A stretch of 64,000 nucleotides of DNA, from contig JAQJZZ010000015.1 of NCBI GenBank assembly GCA_030077755.1, positions 1,984,001-2,048,000 on the forward strand, written 5' to 3'. Every line of letters begins with the position of its first letter. Within the stretch, counting starts at the first letter, position 1. The notes beneath the pieces are model-generated. The model saw only the letters and a program-made list of their open reading frames with translations, had not been told where the DNA came from and made no database searches. This document shows, one piece after another, positions 1 to 12,650 of the stretch. Made by a program: the position numbers and the translations under genes. The stretch comes from Filosporella fistucella (Eukaryota; Ascomycota; Leotiomycetes; Helotiales).

Positions 1-939
1 TCCCCATGAACTGAATGTCAATTGTGTTTTGTGGTGCAATTCAAATCATGGATAGATTCGGCGATTGAGTTCTTGGCTCTCTAGTACAATTTTAGTTGTA
101 CTCTTCCAACATCTTCAACACTCTGATATGGCTTGAAATCATTCGGTGTGGCAAGACAGACTCGAAAATATGAACAACGAGATATAAGGGACAGGCACTA
201 TTGCGACGATGACTTGTAGTTATTTGCGACTTCGCAATTCTCTCACTTGAAGTAACTGATAATGAAACTAGATCCTGTTCTACCACCATGTTCATTCTCT
301 TTTTCTGCGTGGATGGAAACTTTTCATGGAGCAAAAATTAACACTTCAGAACTCTCAGCATCTCAAATTTCGGATATCGGGAATCTGAATCCACCCCGCC
401 AAGCACACTTCAGCCCAGTCCTCCCGCTTCTCTTCTCATTTGCCCAAATCACCTCCATCCTAGTCAAATAGTGGATAGAGTGCAGACCAAAATCAAGCTT
501 AATTGATAATTATCCTTGTCAAGCTGAAGCTGCTTTCTATCGTCATGGGTCTTCAAACAATTGAAACGCTATCACGAAATGCCCAGACTAAAGTCAATTC
601 ATAATTCGACTTGAAAATCGGTTATTCCGGCACTTACGCGACAAAGAGAAGCTCTTACGAGAGAAGAAATAGCATGCAGACAAGAAATGCCATGCGAAAT
701 ATAGATTGGCCGATCTCTAGCGTGTAGACGGCAGATCAGAAACATCTGATCGCATTTGGAATGGTGACGACAGCTACTGCATGAACTGACCAGCCAGCAA
801 AAAAGAACGTCACTTAACCTTAGCTTGGCGCGTCGACTGAGACTACCTCGAGAAGCTCATTTCATTTCGCCCACTACTTCTTGCGACAACTAGCATCTTT
901 TCTCTCAATTGCGCAGAGTTAAAGCCTCGAGACATCAAT
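1..939. other. 5' intergenic region and pns1 promoter
   Basis: No open frame here resembles a protein family I know, and the frames present are short with unlikely composition. The last few hundred bases should hold the promoter and leader of the choline-transporter-like gene that follows. A pyrimidine-rich stretch lies just before its start codon (about 870-910). No RNA gene or repeat was seen. Confidence 0.5.
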
Positions 940-2719
940 ATGGCGAAACCTCATCGCGGAGAGGCAGATACTTATTATCAAGAAGGACAACAGGACATTG
1001 GTATGCAGGGAAGTGGTCAATATCAACAACAACCACAACCTACCTACCAACAACAACCTTATCCACAACAGCCATACCAACAGCAGCAGAATTACCAGCA
1101 AGCTCCCCCCCAACAATACCCTCAAGCACCTCCACAATATGGTGCCCCACCCAATACAGGAAATGGCAACGAGAAGATGGCATTCGAGCAGACCTTTCGA
1201 CTGGACAAACCGAAGTATAATGACATCTGGGCAGCATTGTTGTTTTTATTGACCTTTCTGGGATTCGTTGCTGTGTCGGTGTTAAGTATCCGTGGATATG
1301 CTACTACCGAATTTGGAGGCATCACTGGAGCAAACAATACCGCTTCACTGAATTCGAATACGGTTATTCTATTGTATGTTCCTTGCAGAGCTTCTTTGGT
1401 AGATACTGACTATACAGCGCATTCATCCTGGCACTGGCATTCATCGTCTCTGCAGTATACTTCTGGATCATTCGTGCTTTCACGAAGCAGTATGTGCCTC
1501 GTGCCAATTCAATGTACCCTGGCGCTGACGGACAATAGGGCAATCTGGATTACCGGCATCCTCCAAATCGTCTTTGGAATTGGAACCGCGATTCTATATT
1601 TCGTACAAGGTTGGTATAGCGGAGCGATTGTCTTCCTCATCTTCTCGATATTCTACATCATCTGCTTCATTTCCTGGATTCCTCGCATCCCCTTTTCAGT
1701 TCTCATGCTGCAGACAGTCATCGATGTCTCCAAGAACTACGGACATTGTTTCATTGTGTCATTGATTGGAGGATTGACAGCTACTGCTTTCGCAGCTTGG
1801 TTTTCAGTCACTTTTGTGTCTGTCTACTACAAATACTCACCCGGTTCGCCAGGTTGTGACGTGAATGGCGGAGGATGTAGTGGGGGCAAGGTTATTGGAC
1901 TTCTCGTTTTTATCACCTTTGCATCATACTGGATCACCGAAGTCATCAAGAATATTATTCATGTCACAATCTCGGGTGTTTATGGCTCTTGGTATTTTTG
2001 CGCCAATAAACCAGGCGGGTTCCCTAAAGGTTCCACAAGAGGTGCTTTCAAGCGCTCGATGACATACAGTTTCGGCAGTATTAGCCTTGGAAGCCTCTTG
2101 GTAGCTATAGTTCAGATGCTCAGACAAGCTTGCTCTATTGCGCAACAGAATGAAGCTGCCCAAGGGAACATTCTCGGAGTTGCCTTTTTCTGCTGCTTGT
2201 CATGCTTCATTGGTATTCTGGATTGGGCTATTCAGTTCATCAACGAATATGCTTTCTCCTATATCGCGTTATATGGAAAGGCTTACATCCCGGCTGCAAA
2301 GGTATGCTTCTTACCATCAAAAGCCAAAATATGTTTTCAGCTAATGTATGCAGACCACCTGGACAATGATGAAAGACCGTGGTGTTGATGCCCTTGTCAA
2401 TGAATGCCTCATTAATCCCGTTCTTACTATGGGCGCTGTCTTCGTCGGCTACCTCAGTTCCTTGCTAGCCTATCTCTACATGACCCTGACCAAGCCTGGG
2501 TATAACGAGGGCAACGCATACACTGCTGTTATTATGGCATTCGCGTTCCTGATCGGTCTGCAGATCGCGAATGTTTTCTTGGTGCCGATCAAGAGTGGAG
2601 TAGCCACTTTCTTTGTGGCGATGGCATTTGATCCCCAAGTGTTGATGCAGGAGTTCCCGGATCTGTGGAGAAGACTGGTAGAAGTTTATCCACATATACA
2701 GATTGCGGTCCATGCTTGA
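940..2719 (+). CDS. pns1: Pns1-type choline-transporter-like protein
   Basis: Multi-pass plasma-membrane protein of the choline transporter-like (CTL/SLC44, Pns1) family; the substrate in fungi is not settled. My model has exons 940-1373, 1418-1489, 1539-2301 and 2354-2719, with introns of 44, 49 and 52 nt that all have GT-AG ends and keep frame. This gives 544 residues, close to the roughly 540 of yeast Pns1. The first 75 or so residues are a hydrophilic Q/P/Y-rich tail. The core begins at FRLDKPKYNDIWAALLF, which is typical of the family. Many hydrophobic segments follow, with the conserved NVIHVTISGVYGSWYF-like region (here IIHVTISGVYGSWYF) and a C-terminal TWTMMKDRG segment preceding the last helices. 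The intact frame suggests a functional gene. It converges on the DUF3292 gene downstream. Confidence 0.93.
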
Positions 2720-3207
2720 TCTGAAGGGGTCAAAATTGGATGATGGATGGTAATTATACGATGAGTGGAGGTAATACGTCTGAGAAAGAAGTGATTATGG
2801 AGGGTGATTGGAGATGATAATAAAAGGAAGAGGAATATGGATCAGAGGGATAATTATACCCACGGCGTTCGGAATAAAGTTGGGTACTTCTGAAATAGGG
2901 CGGCTTTAATATCCAGCCTCTCTAGCGCCAGAGTATAGTAAGGCTTATTGAAAACGAATGTATGAGGTAACAAGATGATGCATTCCCCGAAATCATTCCA
3001 TCTTGTGAGTTTATTGTATCTTTAATGGAAGATGCACAATCACAAGGAGGAAAGGCGAGGTTTTTCATTCGTAGCAAGCTTCACACATTTGATTTTCAAT
3101 CTCGTAAGGTGGAAGTTCATGTCTCATTTCTATCTATGTATATACCTCTCTAGTCGTAATCTATGTACGTACATCCCATCCCATCCCCAGTGCCAACATT
3201 AATCAAT
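2720..3207. other. convergent 3' intergenic region
   Basis: This gap lies between two convergent stop codons and should hold both 3' UTRs and poly(A) sites. It is AT-rich, with no open frame or repeat that I can support. Confidence 0.5.
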
Positions 3208-5300
3208 TTACCAAGCCTCCCACATCTGGTTCCCCAACGCCACAAGTCTATTAAACAATTCCTCTCTCAACGCCACAGCCGTAACCTGTTTCCTTTCTCC
3301 CCCCTTCTCCACCACAACAAGCCCATCCGCAACCTCTCTCCCACTCGCCCACCCAACCACAAGTTTAGTCTTCCATCCTAATCCTCCCACCTTCTGTATC
3401 TCAGCAATATCCTGGATCGCTACACTCCACTGCGGACCCACGTCTTCTTTCTCCGTTGTCCAGCTCAAAGCAGGCGTTGTATCTGTAATGGTAATATACG
3501 CATGTCCTTTTTTACCTTTGTAGCGACAGGGAAAGGAGACGGGACCAGATGGTGGAGCGGGAATGGAGGACAGGACTCCGAGACGATTGCGGGCGTGTTC
3601 GCCTCCTGCGGCAGCTTTGAGACGGTCAGTGCTGAGGATTGTTTCTACGCCACCTTTGGTGAGGCCTTTGAGGGTGGCGAGAAGACGGTGGCCGTGTTTT
3701 TTCTTGGGTGGAGTGGTTGGCGTTGTGGTGGTTGGGTCGGGGTGGATGGCGTCTGCCATTTCGGAGGGGGAAACGCCTTCTGGGTGGGTTAGTGGATGGT
3801 GGTTTTGAGAGATGGGTGACTTACCGAGATGATCTAGGTCTTGGCCAGCTGTATCGTGGGCTTCGTTTGGTGGTGGAGGACCGGAATAAGGTGGTGGTGG
3901 GAGAGGGGCCTTGTTGGCTTCCCCGATACGCAGGAGAGTGATAGTGAGTTGAGCATTTGTTGGTACGCCTTTGAGTAAAGTATTCCTAATCTCGAGTAAT
4001 TTCTGCCAATGTGGGAACTCCTTGTTTAGATATGTAAGACCTCTCCAAATCAGGGGATCAGCGAAGAATCCGAAGCCGATGAAGAGTCCGTTCATTTTGA
4101 TGAACATGTATGAGGATGTGAATACTGAAGTTAAAAGGACTGGGAGAAGACACGCTGCTAGTTTCATTCTGGGTTTCTCCTTGGGGAATGGAGAGGTGGG
4201 AGATAGAGCGTTGGCGAATCTTTCCCAGCCATCTGATACATCTGCTATTGCATGCATGACTGGACGAGTCTTGGACCACATTGCTGCTGACATTGGTTCT
4301 TTGGTTTTGTCGTGGACTGCATTGGGTTCGCCACCTGCAGTTTTGTCTTTTGCATCTGCAGCTTTCATAGCTATGTTCGTTGGATCCGGGGAACGGTCTT
4401 CCAGACTACTTCCTCCCTCTTCGCCAGGATTATCGGCCTGGGGATGTTTCCCTGCTGCGCTGCTGATGGCAATAGATGTAAAGCCATTCACGAAATTGGC
4501 AGCTTCGCGTTCGACTGCCTCTCCCTGATGTTTCTCCGGAGCTCCTGTCAAGCTATTGTCACTTCCAAGGACACCAGCTTTAGGTTTCTTGATACCTCCT
4601 GTTTTCGAATCGATTAGAGCGATCGGAGCTGGAGGAAAGCAATATGATCGAGCTGGTTCAAATAAAACGAGAAGTATGGCGAAAGCAATCAGAGTTGGAA
4701 CCAAGAAATCAACTGCCCAAGTAGCGAAATATACAGTTGCGAATGCAACTGTCCTGTTTCGTTCTCGCCATGATCTTAACCGTGCAATGTGTTTCCATAG
4801 CCCAACCATGCCAACACCGACTGTCATGTATAGTCTTTCGATATTAGCTCTCAGCTTGTCCGGAGAGAATTCCTCTTCATCTGCGATGTTCAAATCGAGT
4901 CCGCCAATAGGTGGTTCAGCTAAGGCCTTGACATGGTACATTTGCTGTAACTGTTAGAGACTGTTTCATAAGGTAGTACATGTCTTATGGTAAAGCTTAC
5001 CTTGTTGAATCGTCTAACCAAAGTCCATAGCTCTTCATTAGGAAGTCCTCCAACTACTGGATTTGGTACGTTCTCAGGATGGTCATTCCAACCTAAATCC
5101 TTAACCTCAGCCTGACCATGATCAAGCTGAGCAGCTCCTTTCTCGTCGTGGTCTGCATTTGCCAATTCATGGCTATCAGTAGGTAGATCAACTGGAGCAG
5201 CTTCAACAGCTTCTGGACCATCAACATTAAGTGTATCTACCACCTCGAAGCTCTCTGGAGGAACTGGACCCAGCTTTGGATCACTGGTATCCATTGCCAT
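3208..5300 (-). CDS. DUF3292-type fungal membrane protein
   Basis: Fungal protein of unknown function resembling the DUF3292 family (assignment by recognition of its N-terminal and membrane segments). On the minus strand the exons are 5300-5001, 4944-3825 and 3779-3208, giving 663 residues. The first intron (56 nt) joins the acidic N-terminus to the QMYHVKALAEPP segment. The second is 45 nt, a multiple of three without a stop, so it is easy to misread as coding; it has GTAAGT, CTAAC and CAG signals. A long hydrophobic region lies near residues 165-200 (TWAVDFLVPTLIAFAILLV) and another in the middle (LLPVLLTSVFTSSYMFI). The C-terminal part has a PH/GRAM-like look (VSFPCRYKGKKGHAYITITD), which is inference. 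It shares a roughly 670 bp divergent promoter with the kinase gene. Confidence 0.82.
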
Positions 5301-5972
5301 TTTGTCTGAATCTCATCAAACAAATGTGAAAGCAGTAACAAAATTAAGTTTGGAAGTTAAGAAGAGCCTCCTGGCTTTTAGAGTTGAGGGATGTCCCACG
5401 TTGATATGGCGTTGAGCCGAGAGCTGTCTACGTCATAGGCGGCTGGACGAGTGTGACAGCGACTTGGGAGTTGGAAGTACATTTTTCTGATCTTTATAAA
5501 TATTTTTATGAGAAGAGTCACTTGAGCATCTTCTTCACTTTTGGTATGATTAATGTATCATTTCAACTGTTGTGCTTCCAGCCTTGAATACTTTAGGTGG
5601 TGCATACTTTATCAAAAGATTCGCACAGGGTTCTTGCTCTTTGCCCCAACTAGATCCTTGAAATCATGGCAAAAAGCTTCAAACTCAGAAAAATTGAAAG
5701 ATATGATCAGTCGAAGTTAATTGAGATCAATATTTTTCGTTGTTTTAGAAGAAGTGAAGATGGAAATATTCTCCGTATATGATTATGAGTTCCTTGTAGT
5801 TTCAGCGCTTGACAGGGGTTCAGAAGTGCGGGGCATTCTTGAGGCTGAGGTACGGCTGAGGCCACGATCGGTAAGACTTGACCTCCCCCAAGATTCTACT
5901 TACTTCCGATGGCTCCGACCAGTGTATATTTTCTAGAACATTTCATAAATGGATAAGCGGTGAACGAACACA
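5301..5972. promoter_or_regulatory. divergent promoter region
   Basis: This gap separates the start codons of the DUF3292 gene (-) and the zinc-finger kinase gene (+), so it must contain both promoters. It is AT-rich with no coding signal. A bidirectional regulatory role is inferred only from the layout. Confidence 0.5.
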
Positions 5973-8401
5973 ATGCCAGGTTAGACCTCGTCTCCAATCT
6001 AGCCTGGGGAACTGCTAACAGCCTTACAGGCATCTGTTTTCCTTGCATGCATGCAGGCTTAGAAAGTATATGTGATGGTCAAACTCCATGTCAAATATGC
6101 AGAAGAGATGGATATCAGATTTGCGAACAAATCCCTTTCTATTCTCGCCCTTCGAATTCAACGCCTACATCGGAGTCATTACCCATCGAACAGCCTGATC
6201 CATTCTCATTCCTTGCCATACCAGAGTCATTACCCATCGAACAGCCTGATCCATTCTCATTCCTTGCTATACCAGATGCATCAATTGACACTACTCCTTC
6301 GCTAGAGAGAACACGCAAATTGCACACTCCGCCAGGATTTGAGGGATACAAGCAGTCCCTCGGACTGTTGGAAAATTGGAAAGACATTGGTCAGACCCCA
6401 CTACATATAGAAAACCCGAATCTTTGGCCAGAAAATAGGCCGGGACGGAGAGATTTTCTACACTTTGAGAGAGACGAGCGGTCCCTCGAGCAGTCGACAG
6501 CTTGGAAATCCGCTAGCCAGTCTCAATCATATCTTACAAAGAACAATACAACTTCAGAGAGGAGCGTGGAAGCAGTAGCAGCGCCAAAAAACAACAGATA
6601 CAAGCGTCAGGACCTTCTGGAAGGAATATTGGAGAAAGATTATGATCTACCAGAGCATGAAGCTACGCTTTCCGCGGAAGAAAAAAGACTGCTAAGTTTT
6701 GGAACATGGGGTACATTTCGTTGTGAACACCCTAGCTGTTGGGATCGCCAAGACAAATTCAGATTCAAGGAGTTCGCAGAGCTAGCAAGGCATTACCAAG
6801 ATGCCCATCCATCAACCATAGCACCAGAGACATATCCGTGTGATTATGATCTTTGCAAGAGATCAGACGATCCGTTTACAAGAAAAGATGCATATAGAGA
6901 CCATCTGCGAGAATACCATTTAGAGGATATGGCGAAGAGGCATAAGAATCCAGCAAGGGAAAAGGAGTGGCTTGCACAGCGAGTAGTTTCGCTGAAATGG
7001 TGGAGATGTGTAAGGTGCTTGATACGGGTTGAAATAGGTTCATCCAGCTGGGCGTGTCCTACATGTGAAATGGGTTGTGAAGAAGAGCGAATCGCAATTC
7101 GACGTGGCTATAATGAAGTGCTGCCTTTAAGCCAAGAAAAGTATTATCATATTAGGGCTGGGAGGGTTAAGACCATTGATGGGGGCCATGACCAAAGCTC
7201 CAACACCCTACCAAACTCGCTCCCCTCAACAAGTGATCAGCTTGTGGATAACCATTGCTCTGCGGACACGTCCCAGGATCCAGAAACACTTCCTTCAGTG
7301 ACGAGACATCATGATCTCGATGAAAAGTTAACCATCGCCAACGAACACGCGAAGGTAGCTCTGGATACCATGCGCGCATTGTTGCAAGCTACGAATCCAG
7401 TTATGGATGTTAGATACTCTCCTATTGCTTTCAGTCATGTCGAATACAACAGCCACAACTCAGTTCCATACAAATCAATAAAACAACTTGGCCATGGTTC
7501 TCTTGGAAGTGTCGATGCTGTTCGAGGAGTAGAGGGTAGCGAGAACGTGTTTGCTCGAAAGGTTATTCGCATCCCAAATATGGCTCGAAAACGATTGCTC
7601 CCATTGATCCAGCAGGAGGTGGCTGTCCTGCGTGAGCTTAAGCATAAGCACATTATTGAAATCATCAGCACTTACGAGACAACATCCGTACCGCGTCTCT
7701 TCGGAATCATACTTTCACCAGCAGGAAATGAAGACTTGAGCCATTTCTTAGAGAGGGTGGGAGAAGATGAATTCCCCGAAGAAGATCTGCTATCATTAAA
7801 GAGATGGTTATCATGTCTCGCATCTGCCATTGCATACATCCACTCTCAAAACGTCAGACACAAGGATATTAAGCCCAGCAATGCGATTTGCAAAGATGGT
7901 GACATATTTCTGACTGATTTCGGGTCAGCTCATCAATTCAGTGCCGGTCTCACCAGCTCAACAGAAGGGTATGCTATTGGAATCACTAGAATGTACAGTG
8001 CTCCTGAGGTGATTTCCCTTGACAAGAGAGGTCGGCCAGCTGACGTGTTCTCTCTTGGATGTGTCTTTGCTGAGATGGCCACCGTTATGGGTGGACGGAA
8101 AATAGAAGACTTTCATGAGTTTCGCAGCGAGCCGGTTCCAGATGAACCAGATCAGATGACTTTGTGCTATTACGCCACCGCTCATAAGCTTGGAGAGTGG
8201 TTCGCGGAAGATGACAGCCCATGGATTTGCTCCCTCATCTCGGACATGACGATAGAAGATCAGAACCTCCGACCAACTGCCGACGAGGTTCTTTCAATAT
8301 TGGTTGAGAGAAGTATTACACAGAACTGCTCTTGCAGTTCTTCTTCGCAGTCTCTGCAGGGCTTCATGATTCAGGCAGACAGCCACCTACCTGATCTCTA
8401 A
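5973..8401 (+). CDS. zinc-finger / Ser-Thr kinase multidomain protein
   Basis: Predicted protein of 792 residues joining zinc-binding modules to a protein kinase. ATG at 5973 is chosen because a 50-nt intron (5980-6029, with CTAAC and TTACAG) then restores the long frame; the frame read straight through has no ATG start. Residues 5-34 form a Zn2Cys6-like cluster with cysteines at 5, 8, 17, 23, 26 and 34, though the second spacer is 8 residues rather than the usual 6. A 17-residue segment is perfectly tandemly duplicated (ESLPIEQPDPFSFLAIP). C2H2-like fingers follow near 233-262 and 272-300, then a CxxC...CxxC ribbon. The kinase domain spans about 484-770: glycine-rich loop GHGSLG, lysine in FARKVI, catalytic HKDIKPSN (D615), DFGSA (D632) and SAPEV. 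It is probably catalytically competent. Its substrate and pathway are unknown. Confidence 0.85.
6173..6274 (+). repeat. in-frame 51-bp tandem duplication
   Basis: Two adjacent 51-bp copies (6173-6223 and 6224-6274) differ at one silent-looking position and duplicate 17 residues in the linker between the zinc cluster and the fingers. Near identity at the DNA level points to a recent duplication. Confidence 0.9.
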
Positions 8402-10311
8402 ACATCATCTTGCTCCCATCCTGGGGAACCTCCACCTGGAACTGATCGATCACGCATTCTGCCAACACTACCGGCAAGTGTATCGAGTGCAATGCATGAC
8501 ATGGTTATTTCAATTGGCATTTATGAATGGCGTTCCCAAGATTGGTTCTACTTCAATTTGATCTTACCATGATCTATCCACCAAACTGACAGGTCATGAC
8601 TAGAACAGATCCAACTTGGAATTCATATAGTATGATCACCTCATCGAGTCAAGCGGAAAGATGGTGCTTCAGTTACTTGCCTGAGCTCATTGGCTACCTA
8701 CATGCGCTCAGTGCAAGCTTGGAGCAGCTTATTGTGAACAGATCACTGTTATTCGGTAGTTGTTACTAAGGTTGGTGAGAGGCTGCAACATTGATTCCGC
8801 TCAGAGACTGGATTCGGCAGTTAAAGCTCAATGAGCAACATTATCACGACATCGAAGTTTAACAAGATTTTGGGACAGGAACTCCTCTTCCTTGCTTAAG
8901 AAGCTTCATGAATTTTTCACAAATGGTTCTATGTTGTTCTATACGTTGAAGAGCCCATCTTCGTGGGGCTTACGAGAAGCAATTTCTCTTGAGGTTTTGA
9001 AAATCGTTAGAAGTATTTATATACCTCCCCAGACCGCACACTCTTGGTTTCTTGCGTTCAATTCAATAACCATCGAACTTATTTCTTTTATAAACGCCAG
9101 GAGCAGTACATTGCTCCCTGTCAATAGCAATCCTGGTCATACACGGTACAGGTATCCTCTGGTACTGCATTGCCAGTATTTCGTCCATGAAAGCTTGATA
9201 GACTCTTTGTTTGAGGCCCAACAGTATCATTCGCAACATCTTATGAAGGCATTGGGTTGACATCATGCATGGGAAGCTTACTCTCCGTTTACTAGACTTG
9301 TTTAATGATTGTCGTGTGTCTATGGCCCCAGAGGTCAAATCATGGCTTTGATGGAGTCATTTTTAAAATGAAGTCTTGTTGCCCATTAATTGCTATTCGC
9401 GTACTCCTTCTCAAACTATCAGGGGCAAGCATTCCTTCCTAATGTCCGCTGTTTGGCTAGCTAGTCAATTTCACATTCTACGAAAGTCATCAATCATACC
9501 GTGGGAACAAAGACTTGATAACTATGGCACACGATGAGCCGGGAGTTGGAACACACTGGGTCAAGTCCTCTTTTGGTTGAGCTGTTTGAAGATGTTCAGC
9601 TAGTTCCTTTCATGTGTTGTCTCTCCTATGTGTACGGCGGCTGCCTACGGAGATATTCAAACCATCACCATATGTCGGACTGCCAGATAATAAAGTTGTA
9701 AATTCAAAATAAGATGGTATTAGCTAGGAATCGTCACACTTTCTTGTCATTTGTCAATAAGAGTAGAGATTTAAGGCAAGTAATTATGAGTGTCCTGTTA
9801 CAATAGACTCTATTCATAAGCATTTATATAGTTCGATGCCGCTCTGTCACAGTTCATGAAACGTGTTTTCGACGTTTTCTTTCCGTCCGCCAAATGCCAA
9901 CTTAACTCGCCACAAGATGTAGGACTATATTTCAGTTTCGTCAGTCCAGCGTAAACTTCATCGATATCATTGCATTTAACAGAACAACTAAATCCTACCA
10001 CGAAGTGCTTCCAATAATGCTCTATCAGGTATCTCAATTCTCGTGCTACTAGAAGGACTTTTAGGGTTGATATTCTCAGGGGCGGTTCTCAGAGCAACTG
10101 CAACTAGGAAAGTTATAGTTGAGTCATATAGCATGTCAACCCGAGCTGTAGATTACAAACAGCCTCTCGATCCTTCAGAGTGAGAGAATGACCGAATGCC
10201 TATGCTGATGCTGATGCATACGGCCTGTCAGGATAATGCACAGGAACAGCTTCGGAAGAATCTCCAGTATGGACAGCATACTCATTTTCAGAGTTACCAT
10301 CTCAGGCCCAG
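8402..10311. other. gene-free stretch downstream of the kinase gene
   Basis: Contains the kinase 3' UTR and then AT-rich DNA. Frames of up to about 120 codons occur near 8892-9260, but their products look like chance translations with no domain or codon pattern. No RNA gene or transposon was recognised. Confidence 0.45.
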
Positions 10312-10477
10312 TACAACCTACAAGCCCTTTTAATTGTCAGACATCGCCCCCCAGATTGCCCAATTGCAAGGCAAGTTGAGGAGATCTGAGCAGGTGATTG
10401 GTCAGACCACTCGGATTTCCGTCAATATTTGGACGTTTTTTTACTCGGGTAACAATTAAAAGGGCTTGTAGGTTGTA
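10312..10477. repeat. 26-bp inverted repeat (MITE-like or hairpin)
   Basis: The 26 bases at 10312-10337 are the exact reverse complement of 10452-10477, separated by 114 bp. The left arm begins TACAACCTACAAGCCC. The whole 166-bp unit could fold into a hairpin or be a miniature inverted-repeat element. I see no obvious target-site duplication directly outside the arms and no transposase nearby, so mobility is only a guess. Confidence 0.75.
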
Positions 10478-12650
10478 TTTGTGGAGATGTATCCGGTCAT
10501 CTGTGCCACGATCAACTGATCCAAAGCATGTTTGATGTCTCAAATCTCCCAATCTTCAGCGCATCGCACTCGCAAAGCATTGTCACAGCTGATTCACCCA
10601 AATTCTATGGTTATGAAGCCTTCAGCATTACGAGTGCGAATTGTATCAGGATCATCAGGCTGACTTGTGGATGAATAAGGCTTTTCCAATGCAGCACCCG
10701 CGATGTCTTGCCTCCTCATCCAGCGGCATGTTCTGAAGTCAGACATTTGTATGTACTAGCATACTCATCCTTTCGCGCTTACTTGCCCATTCTCAGACGC
10801 TTGGACGCGTATTTTATCGCTCGAAGGCTGTGGCATCTATGATCCTCAAGGTATTCTGAATCGGATGTATGAGGTCAAGCTGCCCGGCAGGGCGGCTCGC
10901 ATGTTCTTTGCCAGTTATATCCCGCTCTTCCTTGTCTCAACCTAGATCATTCAACTTCAAAATCATCGGTGCGCCATACTCAGCTTTCGCCTCGTCTGAC
11001 GACAATTCTGACGCAGATCAATACATTCGGATGTTCTTTCAGAATGTACCCCGTCGGTCAAACATCCAATATGTGGAAGACCATGCAATCGATCTCGCCG
11101 ATTCAATTTCCCCCGTCTCTCTTTGATCTCCGAGTCGTATGCTCATCATCAACATATCCCATGTTCTAAAACTGTGTACGAATCTCAATCCTAACCTCAG
11201 CCACGGGCTGACTTCCTGAAAAGGGACGGGCGTCGTGTTCCCATAATCCTCATTCAGCCTAAGCTTCTCACCGCTTCTCAGCCTCTACACACCACTCTCT
11301 TATCTTTCCTCCCATCTCAACCTTATCTTCACCTCATTCTCAGACCCCACATCCCACGTTTAAAGTTACATCGGTCATCCCAAGCATCTTGACACCCTTA
11401 CCACGCGGGGAGTGAGCTGTCACATTCACCCAAAGTGCGTCATCAGCAACCGTTATCATGCCTTCAGACTCAAATTTCAATCTTGGTATAGATTGCTTTG
11501 AACTGTTTACCCCGTATTATCTATTTCAGGTATCAAAACAAATACTCTTGCATAGATAAGAGTATTTCTTATCAAGTTTAATATATCTGACGTGCATTCG
11601 AATCCGAGTGGAACTGCCCGACAAACTCTCAAGAACTTGTAACTCTTTTTCTGTGAAGCTGCTGCACAACACATGTAAAATTTCCATGGCCCAGGTAGAT
11701 TTCAGCCATATCCTTCGTATTACTCCAGTTTCATTGTTCCGGACTGTTTTGGATCCGGAAAGAGCTATTCCACCACTAAGAAAGAGCCATGAGCTTATCA
11801 TTTAAATTGCTTCCGAAGCACTTCTGGCACAGCTTCTTCGAGCCATGGGCGATCAGTATACAGGTTTTACTTCAGCTCTTTGACTTTCGCCACGAGTGTA
11901 ATATTATGCAATATGTTGGTGAGGCGCAAGCTTCCGTTCAAGACAATTGACATGTCGCACAACATGAGGCGTAGTACGAATCTGCACAAGCGTATTGCTC
12001 GTATAGTTGTAATAGGCCTTCTCCATATTGCGAGAACCTCTCTTTCGCCCAGAAAGGTTACCAACATGAACTCCCTGTCTCGACTAGTTCATCCGAATCG
12101 TACCTGAAGAGTTTGTATATACCTTGCTTGCGAGAGCCGTGCGTGCCTCCGAGTTGTTACACTGAAAGCGGTCCCGAATTTCTACGGCACAGCAAGGCTT
12201 CTAGGCCCTTCCTTCTCCAGAATCTGTCCCTACCCCAGGATCTCCAAACCCGCTCTGAGCTCTCGGGTCGTGATTTCGTCCGGCACTTCGGTCCGTCCTC
12301 TGATATATCCAATGGCACGTTCCTCTGTCACCTCCCCGATCTGTCTCCAACAGCTTCAGATCTCGGCGCCGTGCAATTATTCTCCTTGGTTTGTTGGTCT
12401 GTGACCGACGGTCCGGAAGCAGCTGTTGCGTCTCGTTACATATATCACCGAGCGCACCAATCACTTTTCTCTTCAAGTCTTCTTGCGTCGCGGCTCCATA
12501 TCCTCTCTTGATATCTACACATTACCAAAGCTTGCCCTCTCCGGTTCCTCTTTTCCGAGTAGATGAAAATTTCACACTCCGGTTATTCAGGCTGTGTGGA
12601 GCCGGGCTCCCCATATGAAGAGGCGTATGCTAACGCACCCCGTCCAAATA
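10478..12650 (+). pseudogene. possible decayed coding sequence, unassigned
   Basis: Short open stretches with protein-like composition occur in changing frames on the plus strand. One starts MFDVSNLPIFSASHSQSIV near 10529; another reads DAWTRILSLEGCGIYDPQ near 10799, just after a splice-like GTATGT...TTCTCAG pair (about 10749-10797). They recall leucine-rich F-box relatives of fungi, but stops and frame changes prevent a model. This may equally be chance. No product is assigned. Confidence 0.2.
11532..11557. repeat. short perfect palindrome
   Basis: AATACTCTT and its reverse complement AAGAGTATT are separated by 8 bases, forming a 9-bp stem. It may be a small hairpin or a dimeric protein-binding site; nothing nearby says which. 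Confidence 0.45.

Noticed and set aside
3971..4528. 185-codon plus-strand frame opposite the DUF3292 gene
   Set aside because: Antisense shadow of a spliced gene with recognisable membrane segments.
8892..9260. 122-codon plus-strand frame
   Set aside because: Composition is not protein-like, and an overlapping antisense frame is equally open; no family recognised.
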